NCBI RefSeq assembly: GCF_023896955.1
Contig: NZ_JAMHIW010000010.1
Location: forward strand, 124,001-188,000
Direction: 5' to 3'
Origin: Micromonospora sp. RHAY321
GTDB taxonomy: Bacteria; Actinomycetota; Actinomycetes; Mycobacteriales; Micromonosporaceae
Length of the DNA: 64,000 bases
Positions 43,177 through 51,682 of this stretch are shown one piece after another (the stretch's first letter is position 1; each line of letters opens with the position of its first letter). A program made the position numbers and the translations under genes. The notes below the pieces were generated by a model. It saw only the letters and a program-made list of their open reading frames with translations, ran no database searches and was not told the DNA's origin.

Positions 43177-43608
43177 GTGCAGGACACCCGCGCTCTCGCC
43201 CTGACGTTCGAGGTGAGCGGCCTGCCACCGGTCAAGACCGAAGCGCTGTCCATCTTCGCCGCCGGGCACCGGCAGGCGACGAGGGTCCGCACCCTGCTTC
43301 AGGCCGCCCTGATAGCGGCCCAGCGCACCGGCTGGACGCCGCTGCCCGGGCCGATCGAGGTCGACCTGGTGCTGCGCTGCCCGCCCGGGCACCGCACCGC
43401 CGACGCCAGCACCCTGCTCGGCGGCGTGTGCGCCGTGCTGCAGGACAAGAAGCGGGTGTCCAGCATCGGCCTGGCCCACCTCGGCGTCCTGGTGGACGTC
43501 GCCCTCTACGACGACGACCGGCAGATCCGCCGGCTGTCGTACCAGGAGGAACCGGCGGAGGACTTCTCGTACCAGGTGCGGGTCGCCGCCGTACCGACCG
43601 GGGTTTGA
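43177..43608 (+). CDS. RusA-like fold protein, possibly degenerate
   Basis: 143 residues from GTG 43177 with GAGGAGG upstream. The layout resembles RusA Holliday-junction resolvases: a FEVSGLPPVKTEAL opening, a helix with Arg/Ala (QATRVRTLLQAALIAAQRTGW), PGPIEVDLVLRCPP, then TADASTLLGGVCAVLQ and a late YDDDRQIRRLSY corresponding to the DDxxI region. RusA normally shows PDxDNL in the helix; here it is ADASTL, so one acidic ligand may be missing. Standing alone in a chromosomal setting, its role is uncertain. Confidence 0.6.
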   Translation: MQDTRALALTFEVSGLPPVKTEALSIFAAGHRQATRVRTLLQAALIAAQRTGWTPLPGPIEVDLVLRCPPGHRTADASTLLGGVCAVLQDKKRVSSIGLAHLGVLVDVALYDDDRQIRRLSYQEEPAEDFSYQVRVAAVPTGV

Positions 43609-43655
43609 CCGACGCCCGCGGTGGGGTACCGCGGACGCCGACGAAGGGAGCACCG

Positions 43656-43931
43656 ATGTCGGAGCCACATGTCACGCTCGACCCGCGCGGGCTCGATCCC
43701 GTGCAGCAGAAGCTGCGCGGCCCGCTGGAGGATCAGCTGACCTCGGCGCTCCAGGCGGCCATCGACCGGGTCCGCGGCGACTACGCCGGTGAGCCGGTCG
43801 AGCAGGTCTGCCAGCGGCTGCTGGACGAGACCCGCTCCGGGCTGCATCCCGACATCGCCGCCGGGTTCAACCCGGACATGGACGAGTTCTGCCGGGTGGC
43901 GGTGGCGATCGTCCGGGGCAACGACGGCTGA
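43656..43931 (+). CDS. Small hypothetical protein
   Basis: 91 residues from ATG 43656 with GAAGGGAG upstream. Helical, acidic, with one pattern VEQVCQRLLDETRSGLHPDIAAGFNPDMDEFCRVAVAI. No family recognised. It follows the RusA-like gene after 47 bp on the same strand, so co-transcription is likely. Confidence 0.7.
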   Translation: MSEPHVTLDPRGLDPVQQKLRGPLEDQLTSALQAAIDRVRGDYAGEPVEQVCQRLLDETRSGLHPDIAAGFNPDMDEFCRVAVAIVRGNDG

Positions 43932-43962
43932 CGCCGTCGCCGCCCCGGCCGATCGTTGTCCG

Positions 43963-44748
43963 TCAGTAGCGGCCGAGCTGGGCGTAGGGACTGAGCACGA
44001 TGCGCGGCGACAGCGTCGGGTCCAGCCAGCTCAGCACGTCGACCAGGTTGTCGTGGGAGAGGGACACGCAGCCGGCGGTGGCGTTGCCGGCGCTGGTGCT
44101 GAACTGGTGCAGGAAGATGCCGCTGCCCGCGTTCGGCACCGGCTTCGCCACGTTCGGCACCATGTTGTAGGTGATCACCGCGAAGTGGGTGTACGCCGGC
44201 ACCTCCGTCCACAAAGCCTCGCTCGCCCCGCCGGGGTTGGTCGAGGTGTGCTGGAAGGAGTTGTACTGCGCGGACGACGGGTTCTCGTTCCACCAGTCGC
44301 CACTGACCAGACGGTGGTACGGGTAGCGGACGCCCGGGTTCGCGGCGATGCCGTACATGGTCGGGCCGATGGAGTAGACCCCGGTGGGAGTGGTCGGCAC
44401 ACCCTCGACGTGGTTGTCGCTGAAGCCCTTGGAGCCGATCCGGGCGGGCAACGATGCCGAGGCGGGCTGCCAGCGACCCCGGACCTTCACGTACGCCTCC
44501 AGGGTGGCGTAGGTGGTGGTGTAGCTGGTGGAGCCGACGACGATGACCTGCTTCGTCTGCACCGGCAGGGTGGTCAGCTGGGCGGCCAGGTTGCGGCGCG
44601 GCATCGTCGGCCGGGTGGAGTGCGGAACCGGCGCTGTGCCCCAGGCCGGCCCCGGCCGTGTCGCGCCGAGCGCGGGAGCCGTCGGGGCGAGCACGGCCGG
44701 TGCCGCCAGGCCCACAGCAGTGCCGAGCAGGAGGGATCTGCGCTTCAT
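43963..44748 (-). CDS. Secreted L,D-transpeptidase (YkuD) family protein
   Basis: 261 residues from ATG 44748. KRRSLLLG plus a hydrophobic stretch ending in APALGA forms a signal peptide, possibly Tat type. The catalytic region FLHQFSTSAGNATAGCVSLSHDNL holds the His and the nucleophile Cys of the HX14-17SXGC motif (A-G-C here). Such enzymes make 3-3 crosslinks in peptidoglycan or act as carboxypeptidases. The gene stands alone. Confidence 0.88.
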   Translation of the reverse strand: MKRRSLLLGTAVGLAAPAVLAPTAPALGATRPGPAWGTAPVPHSTRPTMPRRNLAAQLTTLPVQTKQVIVVGSTSYTTTYATLEAYVKVRGRWQPASASLPARIGSKGFSDNHVEGVPTTPTGVYSIGPTMYGIAANPGVRYPYHRLVSGDWWNENPSSAQYNSFQHTSTNPGGASEALWTEVPAYTHFAVITYNMVPNVAKPVPNAGSGIFLHQFSTSAGNATAGCVSLSHDNLVDVLSWLDPTLSPRIVLSPYAQLGRY

Positions 44749-45164
44749 TCCGTCATCCTGACAGTCGACCCGGCTCACGGTCTGCCCCGCTCACCGGGGG
44801 TGGTCGATTCGTGGGCCGGGTCAGGACCGGGTCCGCAACTACCCGGCCCTGACCCCCGGCGGACCGGCAGGAGAGCGGACAGCTCCGGCATCCTCGTCGC
44901 ACCACGCGGGGCGCGGCACGACGCCTCGCGGCACGACGGGGAGAGCCGGCCGCTCTGCACTCAGCTCCACGGTGCCCACCTGCCGGACGCCGGTGCGCCC
45001 CCGGCACACCCCGAAGGGCCGTGAGCGCCGGCCCAGGTTAGGCGGGCCACGACGGCCCGGACAAGCCACAGCGAGGCGTTGACGGCGTGACTGATCTCAA
45101 GGTGAAAAAGCGGCATGTCGGCGTAACGCGACCATGATCGCGAGCGCTGTTCCCGGTCGGAAGG
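44749..45164. other. 416-bp intergenic region
   Basis: No gene is supported. The first part should hold the promoter of the L,D-transpeptidase. A GGGTCAGG/CCTGACCC pair near 44818-44853 could form a hairpin. Otherwise nothing is recognised. Confidence 0.4.
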
Positions 45165-45875
45165 TCAGAAGTGCCGCAGGAGGTCGCGGAACTCGGCCAG
45201 CCGCAGTACGCCCGCGTCGGTCGGGTCCAGTTCGTCGTCCTCCAACACCCAGGTGTTCTCGTTCGGAATGAACACCGCGTTCAGCCCGGCCGCCCGGGCC
45301 GGCAGGATGTCCGACTTCGGGGAGTTGCCGATCATCCAGGCGCCGGCCGGGTCGAAGCCGTGCTCCCGGAGCAGCCACTGGTACACCTCGACGTTCTTCT
45401 CGGCAACGATGTGCGCGGCACGGAAGTGGTGCAGCAGCCCGCAGGCGTCCAGCTTGCGTTGCTGCTCCACCTGGTCCCCCTTGGTCAGCAGCAGCAGCTC
45501 GTGCCGGCCGGCGAGTTCGTCGAGCGCGTCGGCCACCCCGGGCATCAGCTCCACCCGGTGCTCGACGAGGGCAACGGCCAGCCGGTCGATCTCCTGGCGC
45601 TCGGCGTCGGTGGCCGGTCGCTCACGCAGTCGCTCCAGGCACTCCCCGAGGCTGCGCAGGAAGACCTTGCTGCCGTAGCCGTGCGCCACCGCGTTGGCCC
45701 GCTCGATGTCGTCGAGGACGGCACGGATCTGCACCCGGTCCAGGGTGGGATGGTCGAGCCAGGCCAGGAAGTCGTCGATCACCCGCTCGAAGACGACGTT
45801 GTTCTCCCAGAGGGTGTCGTCCGCGTCGAAGATCAGCACCTGCGCCTGCCGCCGCGCCGTCGCGTCCACCGTCAT
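45165..45875 (-). CDS. HAD-superfamily hydrolase
   Basis: 236 residues. Motif I is IFDADDTLWEN (nucleophile Asp and acid Asp), motif II the Thr of LLLTKGD, motif III a Lys in the AEKNVEVYQWLL stretch, and motif IV MIGNSPKSD. A helical cap lies between motifs I and II. Phosphatase of unknown substrate, cytoplasmic. Confidence 0.92.
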   Translation of the reverse strand: MTVDATARRQAQVLIFDADDTLWENNVVFERVIDDFLAWLDHPTLDRVQIRAVLDDIERANAVAHGYGSKVFLRSLGECLERLRERPATDAERQEIDRLAVALVEHRVELMPGVADALDELAGRHELLLLTKGDQVEQQRKLDACGLLHHFRAAHIVAEKNVEVYQWLLREHGFDPAGAWMIGNSPKSDILPARAAGLNAVFIPNENTWVLEDDELDPTDAGVLRLAEFRDLLRHF

Positions 45876-45918
45876 GCCGCCAACTCCTCGTGATCAACTC
45901 CTCCGACGATCGGGGACT

Positions 45919-46542
45919 TTAGGGCATATCGTCCGACGTACCCAACGACTTTCCGCCCACCGGGCGGGGCCACCGCAGCAACCGTTCCGCGATCATCGTC
46001 TCCCGTTCCTCCTGCGCCTCGGGGCGCAGCCGACCGCCCCTGGTCAGCATCACCACACCGTGCAGCAGGCTCCAGCCCATCTCGGCCAGCGCGTCCGGGT
46101 CACGCCCCTCGGCCAGCGGGGTCAGGGCCGCCCGCAGCTCGGCGAACACGGCCCGGGGCGCGGCCGGCACGCCGTCCACGCCGAGGGCGAGGTCGGGGGT
46201 CAGCGCGAGCATCGCGTCGTAGACCTCCGGGTTCGTGTACGCGAAGTCGAGGTACGCGCTGACCACCGCCGGCCAGGCCCGTTCGGGATCCCCGGCTGCC
46301 TCCGCGTGCGCCTCGGCCAGATCGGCGGCCAGGTCGGCGAAGGCACACACCGCGACGGCCGCGAGCAACGCCTCCTGATCGGCGAAGTGCCGGTAGAGAT
46401 CGCCGACGTCGACCTCGGCCCGCTCGGCCAGCCGCCGCGGGTTCATCCCCGCCCAGCCCTCGACCTCGGCCAACTCCCGGGCCACCGTGACGATGAGGTC
46501 ACGTCGGTCCTCTTCGGTGGCTCCCTCGGCTGGTCCGGACAC
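45919..46542 (-). CDS. TetR-family transcriptional regulator
   Basis: 207 residues from GTG 46542. The N-terminal HTH reads RRDLIVTVARELAEVEGWAGMNPRRLAERAEVDVGDLYRHFADQEALLAAV, the classic TetR pattern. The C-terminal ligand domain is helical. The target is unknown; the HAD gene lies 43 bp downstream on the same strand and could be in the same transcript. Confidence 0.9.
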   Translation of the reverse strand: MSGPAEGATEEDRRDLIVTVARELAEVEGWAGMNPRRLAERAEVDVGDLYRHFADQEALLAAVAVCAFADLAADLAEAHAEAAGDPERAWPAVVSAYLDFAYTNPEVYDAMLALTPDLALGVDGVPAAPRAVFAELRAALTPLAEGRDPDALAEMGWSLLHGVVMLTRGGRLRPEAQEERETMIAERLLRWPRPVGGKSLGTSDDMP

Positions 46543-46626
46543 GCCCACGAGCGTAAGTGGCGGACACGCCTCGTAGCGACGCGGTGACGGATTGGTGACT
46601 ACGTCCCGGCTCGGCATTCGGGATGG

Positions 46627-46878
46627 TCAGGACCGGGCGCGGGCCCAGGAGAGGAACCGATCGGTCAGGTCCGGCACCTGATGGGCGTTGAGCTGGGCGA
46701 ACTGCTGAGCCGCCTCGGCCATCACCGTGCCCAGATGGATCAGCAGTGCGGTCCGGTCGTACCGGAACTGGCTGAGCAGCGACAGCCGCGCCGGCTGGCA
46801 CGGCCAGTCGGCGCCGCAGTTGCGGCACCGCCAGAGTGGACGCATCGGGGTGTGCGGGCGACTCGGAGGGGCGGTCAT
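46627..46878 (-). CDS. Small CxxC/WPC motif protein (gene B of pair)
   Basis: 83 residues from ATG 46878. RPLWRCRNCGADWPCQPARLSLL contains a CxxC and a third Cys in WPC. The rest is helical. The ATG overlaps in an ATGA the stop that gene A would have in its original frame. In the present sequence gene A reads straight through into this gene. Members of this actinobacterial family are sometimes labelled flavin reductase without support; function unknown. Confidence 0.72.
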   Translation of the reverse strand: MTAPPSRPHTPMRPLWRCRNCGADWPCQPARLSLLSQFRYDRTALLIHLGTVMAEAAQQFAQLNAHQVPDLTDRFLSWARARS

Positions 46879-47227
46879 CGGCGCAGCCTCAGGGCCGTGG
46901 CGCGCGCCTCCTCGGGCGTTGAGGTCCAGGAACCACAGGAAACGCTGCACGATCTGTGGCGGCCGGGGACCTTCCGGCCGGCCACGCAGGTCGTGGATCG
47001 CCTGCCGCAGCACCGGCACCAGACCGGGCAACAACCGGCCCGCCCACTCTCCCGGCGCTGGCGGCAGCGCACGGAACGCCGGACACGGCCACGGATCGGC
47101 ACAGCGGACGCACAGCCAGTCCGGCCGGCATGCGAGATGACCGTCGGCCGCCTCGACCAGCAGCCTGGGTGACGGCTCGATGGTGGCGCATCTCGACCAC
47201 CAGGTCCGCGCGCAGGTAGTGAACCAC
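46875..47227 (-). pseudogene. Frameshifted CxxC/WPC motif gene (gene A of pair)
   Basis: The core reads PRLLVEAADGHLACRPDWLC...CADPWPC, then LLPGLVPVLRQAIHDLRGRP and QIVQRFLWFLDLNA. Near 46913-46918 the frame breaks. Continuing in the next frame gives EEARATALRLRR and a TGA (46875-46877) that overlaps the gene B start, which is the expected ending. One extra base in the CAACGCCC stretch explains it. The N-terminus also seems split: a protein-like VVHYLRADLVVEMRHH lies in another frame from GTG 47227. Either a decayed gene or sequence error. Confidence 0.6.
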
Positions 47228-47328
47228 ACCGATGACCTTGCTACTCTCCAGCGGACCTGGGTAGCGATCCGGAGTGAGGCCCTATCCCGTCGGCAGTCAC
47301 TCGACCTGACGAAGGAAGCGGCGCAGAC

Positions 47329-47517
47329 ATGGACATGACCGAAGCCCGGTGGCACAAGTCGACCCGCTCCGGCTCAAATGGCGGGTCCTGCGTGGAGGTC
47401 GCCGACAATCTGGCCGGCGTCGTACTTGTGCGCGACACCAAGGACCAGGACGGCGGCATCCTCCAGTTCGACCCTGCCGCCTGGCGGTCCTTCGTCGCCT
47501 TCGCCAAGCGGCACTGA
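47329..47517 (+). CDS. DUF397 protein
   Basis: 62 residues, usual length. ARWHKSTRSGSNGGSCVEVAD, VLVRDTKDQDGG and AWRSFVAFAK are the family signature. DUF397 proteins normally sit next to an XRE-type regulator (Scr1/WhiJ-like pair) that they bind. No such gene is adjacent here; upstream is the frameshifted pair, on the other strand. Confidence 0.92.
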   Translation: MDMTEARWHKSTRSGSNGGSCVEVADNLAGVVLVRDTKDQDGGILQFDPAAWRSFVAFAKRH

Positions 47518-47615
47518 CCGCACCAGCCCCCGTCAGGCTCCTCGTTCGAGGACACGTTCGCGGCCAGCGGCAGGGCGTGTCCGCGTCCGCACCCGGTCAC
47601 GCTGAGGAGGCGGGG

Positions 47616-48470
47616 ATGGTTCAGGTCGGGCCTCATGGCGCGTTCTCCGTGAACAGCATGGGACTCGACCGCGCACCCTTCCCTCTGAGCTTCAGCGTTC
47701 ACGAGGCCATGGGGTGCGGCATCGTCTACGCGGCCGCCGCGCAGGCCGCAGAGCTGGCCGATGTCCTCATGTCCACGGCGAATGGCACGTTCATCGTCGT
47801 TGGCCTGGAAACGAACAGCTTTCTGGACGACGAGTACCTCCCCTGGCGGCCGTCGCGGATCGCGGCGGAGCAGGGTGTCGACTGCGAGGTCCACTCCCTC
47901 GATGTGCTGACGTCCGGCGTCATTGGCCTCAGCGAGGAGGCCCTCGTGATCCGCCGGGACGATCTACCCCGATTCCTGGCCGGCTGGTCACCGTACGAAC
48001 TGACGCTGATCGACGTTCCGGGCACACCGACTGCCGAGCGTGTGGACGAGATCGTCCTCGCCCTCGGCACGGCCTTACACGGGGAACCGGTCCTGCCCGC
48101 CCTCGCCGGCTCGCGCCTGTGGTTCTCCGGCCACGACGACTGCTACGTCGCTGTGGAGTCGACGGACCCGGTGATGCCGGCGGCAGTCCTGAGCCGTCTG
48201 CTGGCCCTGCTGGCCGGTTCGGCCCTGTTCGACGCGTCGGCGGTGGACGTGACCGATCCCGACGTTGAGACGATGGAGAGCCTGATCGAGGAGAGCCCGC
48301 ACTGGATAGGCGTACTCGGCACCCGGTCAGACGGCTCGATAGCTGTTGATCTCTCCGCCACGTCCGAGCCGTGGCGGCTCGGTCAGTCGGCCCCGGAACA
48401 GGTCGATCGCACCGCGATCTACGACATCGCGTACGGGGCCTGGCGGCTCACCGGTCCACTGCACCGGTGA
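47616..48470 (+). CDS. Hypothetical protein
   Basis: 284 residues from ATG 47616 with GAGGAGG upstream; ATG 47658 (GLDRAPFPLSFSV) is an alternative start. It appears to contain two alpha/beta parts, with no TM helix or signal and no recognised motif. Acidic overall. It is followed after 21 bp by the HEAT-repeat gene on the same strand, so both may be one transcript. Confidence 0.72.
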   Translation: MVQVGPHGAFSVNSMGLDRAPFPLSFSVHEAMGCGIVYAAAAQAAELADVLMSTANGTFIVVGLETNSFLDDEYLPWRPSRIAAEQGVDCEVHSLDVLTSGVIGLSEEALVIRRDDLPRFLAGWSPYELTLIDVPGTPTAERVDEIVLALGTALHGEPVLPALAGSRLWFSGHDDCYVAVESTDPVMPAAVLSRLLALLAGSALFDASAVDVTDPDVETMESLIEESPHWIGVLGTRSDGSIAVDLSATSEPWRLGQSAPEQVDRTAIYDIAYGAWRLTGPLHR

Positions 48471-48491
48471 TGGACACATAGGCTGCGCGGC

Positions 48492-50519
48492 GTGCTTGAA
48501 GGTCTTGAGGCGATCGCCTGGGGTGAGCTGTCACATGCGTACGGCAGCGCGCACGATACGCCGGGACTGCTCCGACAGGCAGGCTCGGCGGACAGCGAAG
48601 TGGCGTCAAAGGCGATCTCCGAGCTGCACGGCAGCGTCTTCCATCAGGGCACGGTCTACCCGGCCACGGTGGCTGCGGTGCCATTTCTCGCGGAGCTTGC
48701 CGCAGGGGCCGCGAACCGCCGTGACGAGGTCGTCTGGATGCTCGGCATGCTGGCCGACGAACGGCATGCCTACGGTGTCGATTCCGCGAAGGTGCGGGCA
48801 GCGGTCGCCGACCAATTGGAGTCTCTGGTGGCCCTGCTGGACGACGCCGACCCCCAGGTCCGCGAGGCTGCGGCCTACGCCACAGCGAAGGCCGGTGTGA
48901 CAGCCGAACCGTTGTGGCGGCGGTGGGCTGCGGAGGATCATCCGGCGGCGCGAGCGGCCCTGGCACTCGCCTTGGGCGAGGTCGATTCCGCTGCCGCCGA
49001 GACGGTGCTGAGTGGCGCTGCCCTACATGGCGACCCGCAGGTCAGGGTGTCCGCCGCGGTGGCGTTGCTCCGCGCGGGTCTGGACTGGCCGGCGGGCACA
49101 ATCCCCGCCCTGGTGGCCGCGATCGACGACGATGCGGCCGTCACCTGGGCCTGGGCCCGCGGAGCGGAGTGGTCGGAGGAGATCGTGGCCGCGCCACCCA
49201 CCCCGTTGGCTGCCACCGTCGTCGAGCACATGCTGCGGTCCGGCAATCCGAGGACCCGCGAGGCCGGGCTCTGGGCCTTGAGCGCGCACTGCGATGCCCG
49301 GCGCTCGGCGCCGCCGGTGTTCGTGCCGCTGGTGGCGCCGTTACTCAATGATCCGGATTCTGGTGTGCGCGGCAGGGTGATGGACGTGTTACGTCAGGCG
49401 GGTGCGGCAGCGGGACAGTTCGCCGATGTGGTGGCCTTGGTGGCCGGCCGGTTCCCGGAGACGGCCGGTGAGCGGGGATTCACCGTCGAGTACCGGTCGG
49501 TCGAGACTTTGCAGCGGCTCGGTGACCCACGGTGGGTCGAGCCGGTGTGCGCGGCGATGGCCCGAGGTCACCGGTTCCGGTTCAGGCCCGGCACGGTCCG
49601 CTTCACGCCGGAGGTCCGGGCTGCGATCGCGGGCCGGCTGGTCAGCCACCCGGTGTACGCCGAGGTGCTGGCTGGAATGGTCGGGCACTGGGGCAGGGAT
49701 GCCGGCGTTCTCGTGCCGGACCTGCTCGCCGCCATGCCGCACGCCGGCCCGCGGGTCGCTGAGACGCTGCTCATGCAGGGTCACGACGATCATGCCGCTG
49801 TCCCGTACTGGCGAACTCGAGCATTGGAGACGGGCGACCTGCAAGCGGCCCTGGCTGTCCGGCGGCTGACCGGGGACACCGAAGTGGTGCTCGACGCCCT
49901 GCGCGCCATCCTGGCGGGAGACGCCCTGCCGCCACGGACGTCCATGTCGGACACCGACGAGCTCGGCGACGCTCTGGCACCCCTGACGTCCGTTGCATCT
50001 GCCTATCTGACCGGCACGGCCGACCGGGTCCGTCCCCAGCGGGAGAAACAAGTCCTGGCGGCGCGGGTGGTAGCGGCCGTGGCCGGGCCGGGCGGCGTAC
50101 TGCCGACGGTGGAAGCCGTGCTCGTCGCCGGAGACACGCCCGCGCGTCTTGCTGCGGACCTCATCGCCGACCTGGCGCACGCCTCGCCGGCAGCGGCCGC
50201 CCACCTGCAACCACAGCTCCGCGATCGTCTGGGCGACCGCTGGAGCAGGTTGTCCGCGGCCCGAGCCCTCGCCCGACTCGGCGTACCGACAGCAGAGCTG
50301 GTTGAACCGCTCAGCCGAGGAATCACCGACTACGGCGGCCGGTTCGGCCTGGCGATCATCCTTGAACTGCAAGCGGTCGAGACAATCCCCGCTCTGGAGG
50401 ACCTTCTCGACCATGACGATCGCTCCGGCGTGGGCAGTTCCGCGGATGACATCGTCTGGGCCGACGAACTGCTCCAGGAACGGATCAGAGACACGATTGC
50501 GCGCCTTCGCAGTACGTAG
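48492..50519 (+). CDS. HEAT-repeat protein
   Basis: 675 residues from GTG 48492. Helical repeats such as LLDDADPQVREAAAYATAKAG, LSGAALHGDPQVRVSAAVALLRAG and LLNDPDSGVRGRVMDVLRQAG mark HEAT/PBS-lyase-like repeats along most of the length. Such solenoids bind proteins or nucleic acids; no catalytic motif was seen. No signal peptide. Located at the border of the RHS toxin locus, but on the opposite strand. Confidence 0.85.
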   Translation: MLEGLEAIAWGELSHAYGSAHDTPGLLRQAGSADSEVASKAISELHGSVFHQGTVYPATVAAVPFLAELAAGAANRRDEVVWMLGMLADERHAYGVDSAKVRAAVADQLESLVALLDDADPQVREAAAYATAKAGVTAEPLWRRWAAEDHPAARAALALALGEVDSAAAETVLSGAALHGDPQVRVSAAVALLRAGLDWPAGTIPALVAAIDDDAAVTWAWARGAEWSEEIVAAPPTPLAATVVEHMLRSGNPRTREAGLWALSAHCDARRSAPPVFVPLVAPLLNDPDSGVRGRVMDVLRQAGAAAGQFADVVALVAGRFPETAGERGFTVEYRSVETLQRLGDPRWVEPVCAAMARGHRFRFRPGTVRFTPEVRAAIAGRLVSHPVYAEVLAGMVGHWGRDAGVLVPDLLAAMPHAGPRVAETLLMQGHDDHAAVPYWRTRALETGDLQAALAVRRLTGDTEVVLDALRAILAGDALPPRTSMSDTDELGDALAPLTSVASAYLTGTADRVRPQREKQVLAARVVAAVAGPGGVLPTVEAVLVAGDTPARLAADLIADLAHASPAAAAHLQPQLRDRLGDRWSRLSAARALARLGVPTAELVEPLSRGITDYGGRFGLAIILELQAVETIPALEDLLDHDDRSGVGSSADDIVWADELLQERIRDTIARLRST

Positions 50520-50626
50520 GCCGGCCTCCGCGACCTCAGACTCGGTATCAGCCGTGAGTTGCCCCGTTGCCGTGCCAAGGTAGGTTAAGGCTGTTGCACG
50601 AGCGCGTCTGGCTCGTGTACGCCCGG

Positions 50627-50956
50627 TCAGCCCAATGACTTGGCTGAGCGGCAGCAGCCGTTGCACTCAATTAGTACCAGCTCGAAACGTTCGACATCGC
50701 GTCGAAGTCGATCACACTCTTCAGCTCGTCGCAGGACCGCGACGATTCTGTCAAAATCAACCCGTCCCAAAGCTTTCCTGCTGACCCGCACATGGTTCCA
50801 AATCAGCCGCACTGGACGCCCAACATCGAAGCTGAGGCGATCCCACAAAGCATCCAGATTTTTCCCGTAGTGCGGCCCGAAGTCAAGCAACCGAGCTATC
50901 TCCGCATGAAATTCAGCAGCCGAGCTGATCCGCCGACCATCCAACTCGACCTGCAT
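50627..50956 (-). CDS. Barstar-family immunity protein
   Basis: 109 residues from ATG 50956 with GGAGGTGAG upstream. LDGRRISSAAEFHAEIARLLDFGPHYGKNLDALWDRL is the barstar signature, including the Tyr and acidic face that plug the barnase active site. It neutralises barnase-type RNases. It follows directly on a broken barnase-like tail, so it is an orphan immunity gene kept after its toxin decayed. Confidence 0.92.
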   Translation of the reverse strand: MQVELDGRRISSAAEFHAEIARLLDFGPHYGKNLDALWDRLSFDVGRPVRLIWNHVRVSRKALGRVDFDRIVAVLRRAEECDRLRRDVERFELVLIECNGCCRSAKSLG

Positions 50957-51210
50957 CTCACCTCCAGTTCAGAGCATTACTGATCCCACGTCCACCTCCG
51001 CGAAAGACGCACCCGCGCTGACGGCAGCAGGTTGGACGAGTTCTGGTAGACGTCGCCGCCGATCCTGCCGCAGCAACCTTTGTTCGACCTACTTCCTTCA
51101 TAGCTGCCGGCAAGGGCATTCGGCGGGCCGCAGGCCTGGTCGGATAACGGAATTGCGCGCGTGCCAATTCCGGCACGCGCGCCAATCACATTGACAGAGA
51201 CCATCATTGG
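50957..51210 (-). pseudogene. Remnant of a barnase-like RNase toxin tip
   Basis: Read leftwards, one frame gives GCCGRIGGDVYQNSSNLLPS (about 51090-51020). It matches the barnase family IGGDIF-N-LP region. After LPSA the frame breaks; the other frames continue as SFAEVDVGSVML or VFRGGGRGISNALN, each ending within 60 bases. The C-terminal part with the catalytic His is absent. No RHS-like or signal region precedes it. The barstar gene starts right after it. A stable hairpin (51155-51182) interrupts its upstream part. Confidence 0.6.
51155..51182 (-). terminator. Hairpin after Imm26-like gene
   Basis: GCGCGCGTGCC (51155-51165) and GGCACGCGCGC (51172-51182) pair perfectly around AATTCC. It lies 48 bases past the stop of the Imm26-like gene on the minus strand. 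Confidence 0.7.
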
Positions 51211-51229
51211 GAGATGGTCTTGGTTGCGC

Positions 51230-51682
51230 CTAGCTCAGAATGCTGGATAGCCTACTCCGCACAATAACGTACCCGTGCAAGTCGTCCGATGGAAGATCTT
51301 CGTCGCCAGGCTCCGAGAGCCTTTCCCCGACAACCTTGTTGGGATCCTCGTCATCATAAAGGACCACGAAGCCACGGGCCCTAATATCACCTCTAAAAAA
51401 TTCCGATGATGGCCACATCGCCCGGTTCCAGCCAGGAAGTCGGCCAACGAGGGGCCATTCGTCGCTCACCAATGGGATATCGCCGAACCTAGCAATTAGG
51501 ACCGCGTTCTCTGGGCGCAGGCTCGGAGGTTCTTCTGGGATGGCATCGAGTGCTGGCCCGAAGAAGTACCCGACAGTGACCGCACTACGTCCGTGCCTGG
51601 TGACAAGAGCAAGAGCATTTGCGCCGGATCGAAGGAGAACAGCGAATACCATTCCCTCTCTTATATCGCGCCGCTTCATCAT
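51230..51682 (-). CDS. Imm26-like immunity protein
   Basis: 150 residues. KRRDIREGMVFAVLL, HGRSAVTVGYFFGP and the ARFGDIPLVSDEWPLVGRLPGWNRAMWP region resemble Imm26-type immunity proteins of polymorphic toxin systems. The ATG (51682) shares a base with the TGA of the preceding toxin-tail fragment (TGATG), as expected for a toxin/immunity pair. Lower GC than neighbouring genes suggests recent acquisition. The family call is by eye. Confidence 0.7.
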   Translation of the reverse strand: MMKRRDIREGMVFAVLLRSGANALALVTRHGRSAVTVGYFFGPALDAIPEEPPSLRPENAVLIARFGDIPLVSDEWPLVGRLPGWNRAMWPSSEFFRGDIRARGFVVLYDDEDPNKVVGERLSEPGDEDLPSDDLHGYVIVRSRLSSILS

